Below are positions 61,526 through 64,000 of a stretch of 64,000 nt of DNA, one piece after another. The stretch spans positions 56,898-120,897 of the forward strand of contig RDOA01000005.1 in assembly GCA_011364925.1 (NCBI GenBank), written 5' to 3'. How positions within the stretch are numbered: the first letter of the stretch is position 1; each line of letters starts with the position of its first letter. The notes under the pieces were generated by a model. The model had not been told where the DNA came from and made no database searches. It saw only the letters and a list, made by a program, of their open reading frames with translations. Source of the stretch: Promethearchaeota archaeon (GTDB lineage: Archaea; Asgardarchaeota; Lokiarchaeia; Sigyniarchaeales; SOKP01). Position numbers and translations under genes: made by a program.

Positions 61526-61958
61526 TTTTTTGTGGTAAAAAATTAGTTAGAATAGAAGAGATAGATAAATTATGTTCACTATAACAAAATATTTGTGTGT
61601 GTCATGATATTTAAATCTATTCTTTTTTTGTGTAGAAAAAGGAATTCCACAATGATAATATGAAAAAAAGGAAATTTAATATTCAACATCAATACATATG
61701 GAAGCTCTAATACTTGCCTATTTTACACGAAAAACCTTCTACAAATTTTTCATAACAAAAATTAAAAACTAAAATGTTTTTACTCCCAAATCCAATTATT
61801 TTTTGTTAACAAATTCGTAAATAACAAATAACAATTATATAGAGTTAAGATTAGCAAACAAAATCATAGTTAACCAAGGATATTGGTTATTTTAGAAAAA
61901 AAGCCAACAACAATTCTGACTCCTTAGGCTTAAATATTATGCTTTTCTTGTCTTAATT
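61526..61958. other. Intergenic region with promoter of the LRR gene
   Basis: 433 bp of AT-rich DNA between divergent genes. No frame or fold is convincing. CTTAAATATT at 61929-61938 lies 21-30 nt before the LRR start codon, so it is the likely TATA box of a leaderless transcript. Confidence 0.5.
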
Positions 61959-63116
61959 ATGGGTGAAAGAAGTTTTGTAACGCTGAATGGGGAGAAAATT
62001 TTTAATAACACGAATTACGGTCGTGGAAGCATCTTCAACGAGTTGCGAATCGAGGAATTCGGGCAATTTCTAGACTTAAGAGGGAGGGGAATTTCCCAAA
62101 TTGAGGATATTGAGGGATTAACGGAACTAAAGGATCTAAAAAGGCTAGATTTAGGCGTAAATAACATTGAGAAGGTTGAAGGCTTAAACGAGCTTAAGAA
62201 CCTTACGGGGTTAGACTTAAGCCGAAATAAAGTAGATTCTATAGACGAGTTAGATTTACAGAAATTAAAATCGCTATCCTTGGAACAGAATCAACTCCAA
62301 GTAATGCGCGGCTTAGACAATTTGCCCAACCTTCGAGGTCTTTCCATAAGCCACAACAGCCTCACCAAAATAGAAAGTCTTGACAATCTCTTAAAGCTTG
62401 AAAGATTGAGTCTATATGAAAATAAAATCCTTCACATTCAAGGGCTAGAGAGGTTAGAGAAGCTTAGAGATCTAGACCTTCTTAAAAATCGCATAACGAA
62501 AATTGAGGGTTTAGACAACTTAATTAATCTAAACAGGTTATATCTTTCGCATAACTCAATTTCAAGGATAGAGGGTTTAGAAAACAACCGTTTGCTTACT
62601 GAACTAAAATTGGATCACAATTCAATAACGGAAATTAAAGGCCTTGACAATCTTATGGAACTAAATTATTTGATCCTTGCTAATAACAAAATCTCTAAGA
62701 TTGAAGGGTTAGACTCGCTTTCGAAGCTTGAAATTCTCGATCTAAGTTTTAATAACATATCCAAAATCGAAAACGTGAATCATCTTACGCGTTTGATAAA
62801 TTTATTCCTCTATTATAACCGTATCAAAAGAATTGAGAACATGGAAAACCTGAATAAGCTGGAAGAACTGGACTTAGCTCATAACGCTATCACGAGCATA
62901 CCAAAAATCAACTGGCTCGAAAAACCCAATGTTCAGTACCAAATAGTTTATTTTTCTGATAATCCTCTTGAAGAAATATCCGAATTGCAAAACTTTGGTA
63001 AGGTGCTAATCTACGTAGAAGAAGACTCTAAGTACGAACAGTTACGAGATATTTACAATATTGAATATTATACTGATACTCACCACATTGTTCTTTCTCA
63101 AAAAAAGCAATTTTAA
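61959..63116 (+). CDS. SDS22-like leucine-rich-repeat protein
   Basis: 385 aa, with about twelve to fourteen LRR units of 21-22 residues, such as LKRLDLGVNNIEKVEGLNELKN, LERLSLYENKILHIQGLERLEK, LNRLYLSHNSISRIEGLENN (cited in part). The I-x-x-I/V-E-G-L pattern is the SDS22 subclass, and a C-terminal cap follows (IVYFSDNPLEEISEL). SDS22-type LRRs in eukaryotes bind protein phosphatase 1; in Asgard they are frequent adaptors. No signal peptide or membrane helix, so cytosolic. The start is ATG at 61959, probably leaderless. Confidence 0.9.
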   Translation: MGERSFVTLNGEKIFNNTNYGRGSIFNELRIEEFGQFLDLRGRGISQIEDIEGLTELKDLKRLDLGVNNIEKVEGLNELKNLTGLDLSRNKVDSIDELDLQKLKSLSLEQNQLQVMRGLDNLPNLRGLSISHNSLTKIESLDNLLKLERLSLYENKILHIQGLERLEKLRDLDLLKNRITKIEGLDNLINLNRLYLSHNSISRIEGLENNRLLTELKLDHNSITEIKGLDNLMELNYLILANNKISKIEGLDSLSKLEILDLSFNNISKIENVNHLTRLINLFLYYNRIKRIENMENLNKLEELDLAHNAITSIPKINWLEKPNVQYQIVYFSDNPLEEISELQNFGKVLIYVEEDSKYEQLRDIYNIEYYTDTHHIVLSQKKQF

Positions 63117-63227
63117 GAATAAATTGAATAACATAAAAGTTTTTTTACCTTGAAAGGTGAAGAATATCAATAGGCAAGGTTTAATTAAGTTAGCATTAGT
63201 TTTATTAAGTAGTCGATGTAAGAAAAA

Positions 63228-63360
63228 TGGGCCTGGCAGGATTCGAACCTGCGACTTTGGGTCGATGGATATTTCCACCTGACATCCCAGTCCGAAGCCG
63301 GGTACCCCTCGGATTGTGCAATAAGTTTTCACACAATTATCCAGACTAGATTACAGGCCC
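63228..63360 (-). tRNA. tRNA-Arg (TCG) with two apparent introns
   Basis: Minus strand, 133 nt. Acceptor GGGCCTG/CAGGCCC, discriminator A, no CCA. T-arm GCAGG-TTCGAAT-CCTGC. The anticodon arm pairs 63298-63302 with 63286-63290 (CCCGG/CTGGG), loop CTTCGGA, anticodon TCG (arginine). The D-stem pairs ATCT (63351-63348) with GGGT (63307-63304), leaving a 40-nt D-loop that contains a hairpin ATTGTG/CACAAT, so an insert of about 30 nt. Between the anticodon arm and T-stem there are 33 nt instead of 5, a second insert of about 28 nt. Splice sites not fixed. Confidence 0.82.
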
Positions 63361-63472
63361 GATTTTTTCTAAACTAAATAAACGATAAGTAAAAACTGAA
63401 TGTATATTGTTATACTTTATTTCTAAAAAAATTTATCTATCTGAGTATTAACTAATAAAGTAAGCAGTCTTT

Positions 63473-63925
63473 TTATTCAGATTTATACGCGATGTAATCC
63501 ATGTATCTAAAAAATAGAGATAGAAGATTTTTTGCTTGCATTGCATCGGACGCCTCGCCCTGAATTTTGATTACACCTTTCATAAACGCATCAGCTGCTT
63601 TCATCTTTCGGGTTATGACTTTTTTCATTATAGTTTTCGTGAAAAAAAAATGAATAACGTTCAATTTCTCTGAATTTTCCTCGTAATACGAATTGTTGTA
63701 TGAAACCGACCTCCCAATCTTTTTCAGCCAAATATTATAGTCAAGATCACTAATGTAAAAGTGATATATTTTATCATCGTATAACTCTAATTCTTCTTGA
63801 AATTCTTCGGTTTCGTTTGCGATTTTTATTCCCAGTTTTATAAACTTGTCTATTGTCGGTTTAAATGTGCGATCTGACGATTCCAATGAATTCAACATCA
63901 ATATAATAGCATTCGAGTCAATCAT
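63473..63925 (-). CDS. SCP2-like sterol-carrier-fold protein
   Basis: 150 aa. The C-terminal part, KKVITRKMKAADAFMKGVIKIQGEASDAMQAKNLLSLF (cited as KAADAFMKGVIKIQGEAS and AKNLLSLFF), matches the SCP2 pattern (A-x-M-x-G-K-I-K-I-x-G-D-x-x-x-A-x-x-L). The hydrophobic pocket would bind lipids. The N-terminal half has a helix and strands as in the fold. It is a lone gene at the end of the window. The start is ATG. Family call moderate, ligand unknown. Confidence 0.68.
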   Translation of the reverse strand: MIDSNAIILMLNSLESSDRTFKPTIDKFIKLGIKIANETEEFQEELELYDDKIYHFYISDLDYNIWLKKIGRSVSYNNSYYEENSEKLNVIHFFFTKTIMKKVITRKMKAADAFMKGVIKIQGEASDAMQAKNLLSLFFRYMDYIAYKSE

Positions 63926-64000
63926 TACTAAAATTTATCCCTCTAGAACTCAATTTTTAGAATTTATTACGTTCGCTTTACCAATCTATATTATGAAATA

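Noticed and set aside
63228..63360. tRNA with a long variable arm (Sec, Ser or Leu)
   Set aside because: The anticodon arm with loop CTTCGGA pairs perfectly only if both extra stretches are insertions; no 3' variable-arm stem lines up.
1..64000. CRISPR array or phage/prophage block
   Set aside because: No regularly spaced repeats and no structural phage genes were seen.

Overview
The window reads as a piece of an Asgard archaeal chromosome, most like the Lokiarchaeia group. The information-processing genes are archaeal: TFB, DnaG primase, Gar1, Nep1, RNase P component 4, aIF6, prefoldin alpha, FtsY, SecE and ribosomal proteins S19e, S26e, L18Ae, L31e and L39e. The archaeosine pair ArcS/RaSEA is also archaeal. 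Eukaryote-like parts typical of Asgard genomes lie beside them: a Rag-like GTPase carrying its own roadblock domain, further roadblock/longin-type proteins, a Get3-type ATPase, an SDS22-like leucine-rich-repeat protein, a BRCT-only protein and membrane proteins with zinc ribbons. The DNA looks strongly AT-rich (impression by eye, not computed), TTG starts are common, and no bacterial rRNA or phage genes were seen.

Layout. 0-9 kb: an unknown protein, MobB, a PIN-TPR protein, S26e, a CDP-alcohol phosphotransferase, TrmY and a cobalt/nickel ECF transporter (CbiN-like, CbiM, CbiQ, CbiO), then a structured RNA near 9.0-9.3 kb. 9-19 kb: two roadblock proteins, TFB, Gar1, RaSEA, ArcS, a DEDDh exonuclease, a double Lrp-type regulator and S-adenosylhomocysteinase. 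18-28.6 kb: two F420-type luciferase-like oxidoreductases, a CPBP protease, a Get3-type ATPase, DnaG, OsmC and the run SecE/FtsY/prefoldin/L18Ae/aIF6. 28.7-34.4 kb: a membrane-anchored CocE-type hydrolase and a BRCT protein split the usual ribosomal cluster; then L31e, L39e, PDCD5 and S19e, diverging from YhbY, RNP4, Nep1 and tRNA-Gly. 34.4-41 kb: alkyl-DNA repair genes, a geranylgeranyl reductase and an iron-sulfur membrane protein. 41-49 kb: a three-gene operon with a membrane GNAT protein, zinc-ribbon proteins and a secreted beta-propeller. 49.6-57.5 kb: an intron-containing tRNA-Phe, then a signalling-type cluster in which a transmembrane repeat protein, a Rag-like GTPase and a longin-like protein are encoded head to tail. 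57.8-64 kb: an alcohol dehydrogenase, roadblock/longin proteins, the LRR protein, a tRNA-Arg with two apparent introns and an SCP2-like protein.

Three points stand out. First, at least six genes (TFB, a BRCT protein, a DEDDh exonuclease, CbiN, S19e, S26e) have full-length reading frames whose only sensible start is ATA or ATT. In four of them (TFB, BRCT, exonuclease, CbiN) a strong Shine-Dalgarno sequence lies 6-7 nt upstream; S19e has a weaker GGTG 8 nt upstream and S26e has none. Ordinary gene calling misses or truncates all six. Second, two tRNA genes carry insertions of about 30 nt in the D-loop, and one has another in the variable region. Third, the 51.7-57.5 kb operon looks like a membrane receptor coupled to a Rag-type GTPase and a longin protein.

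All identifications come from reading motifs and gene order; nothing was searched against a database.
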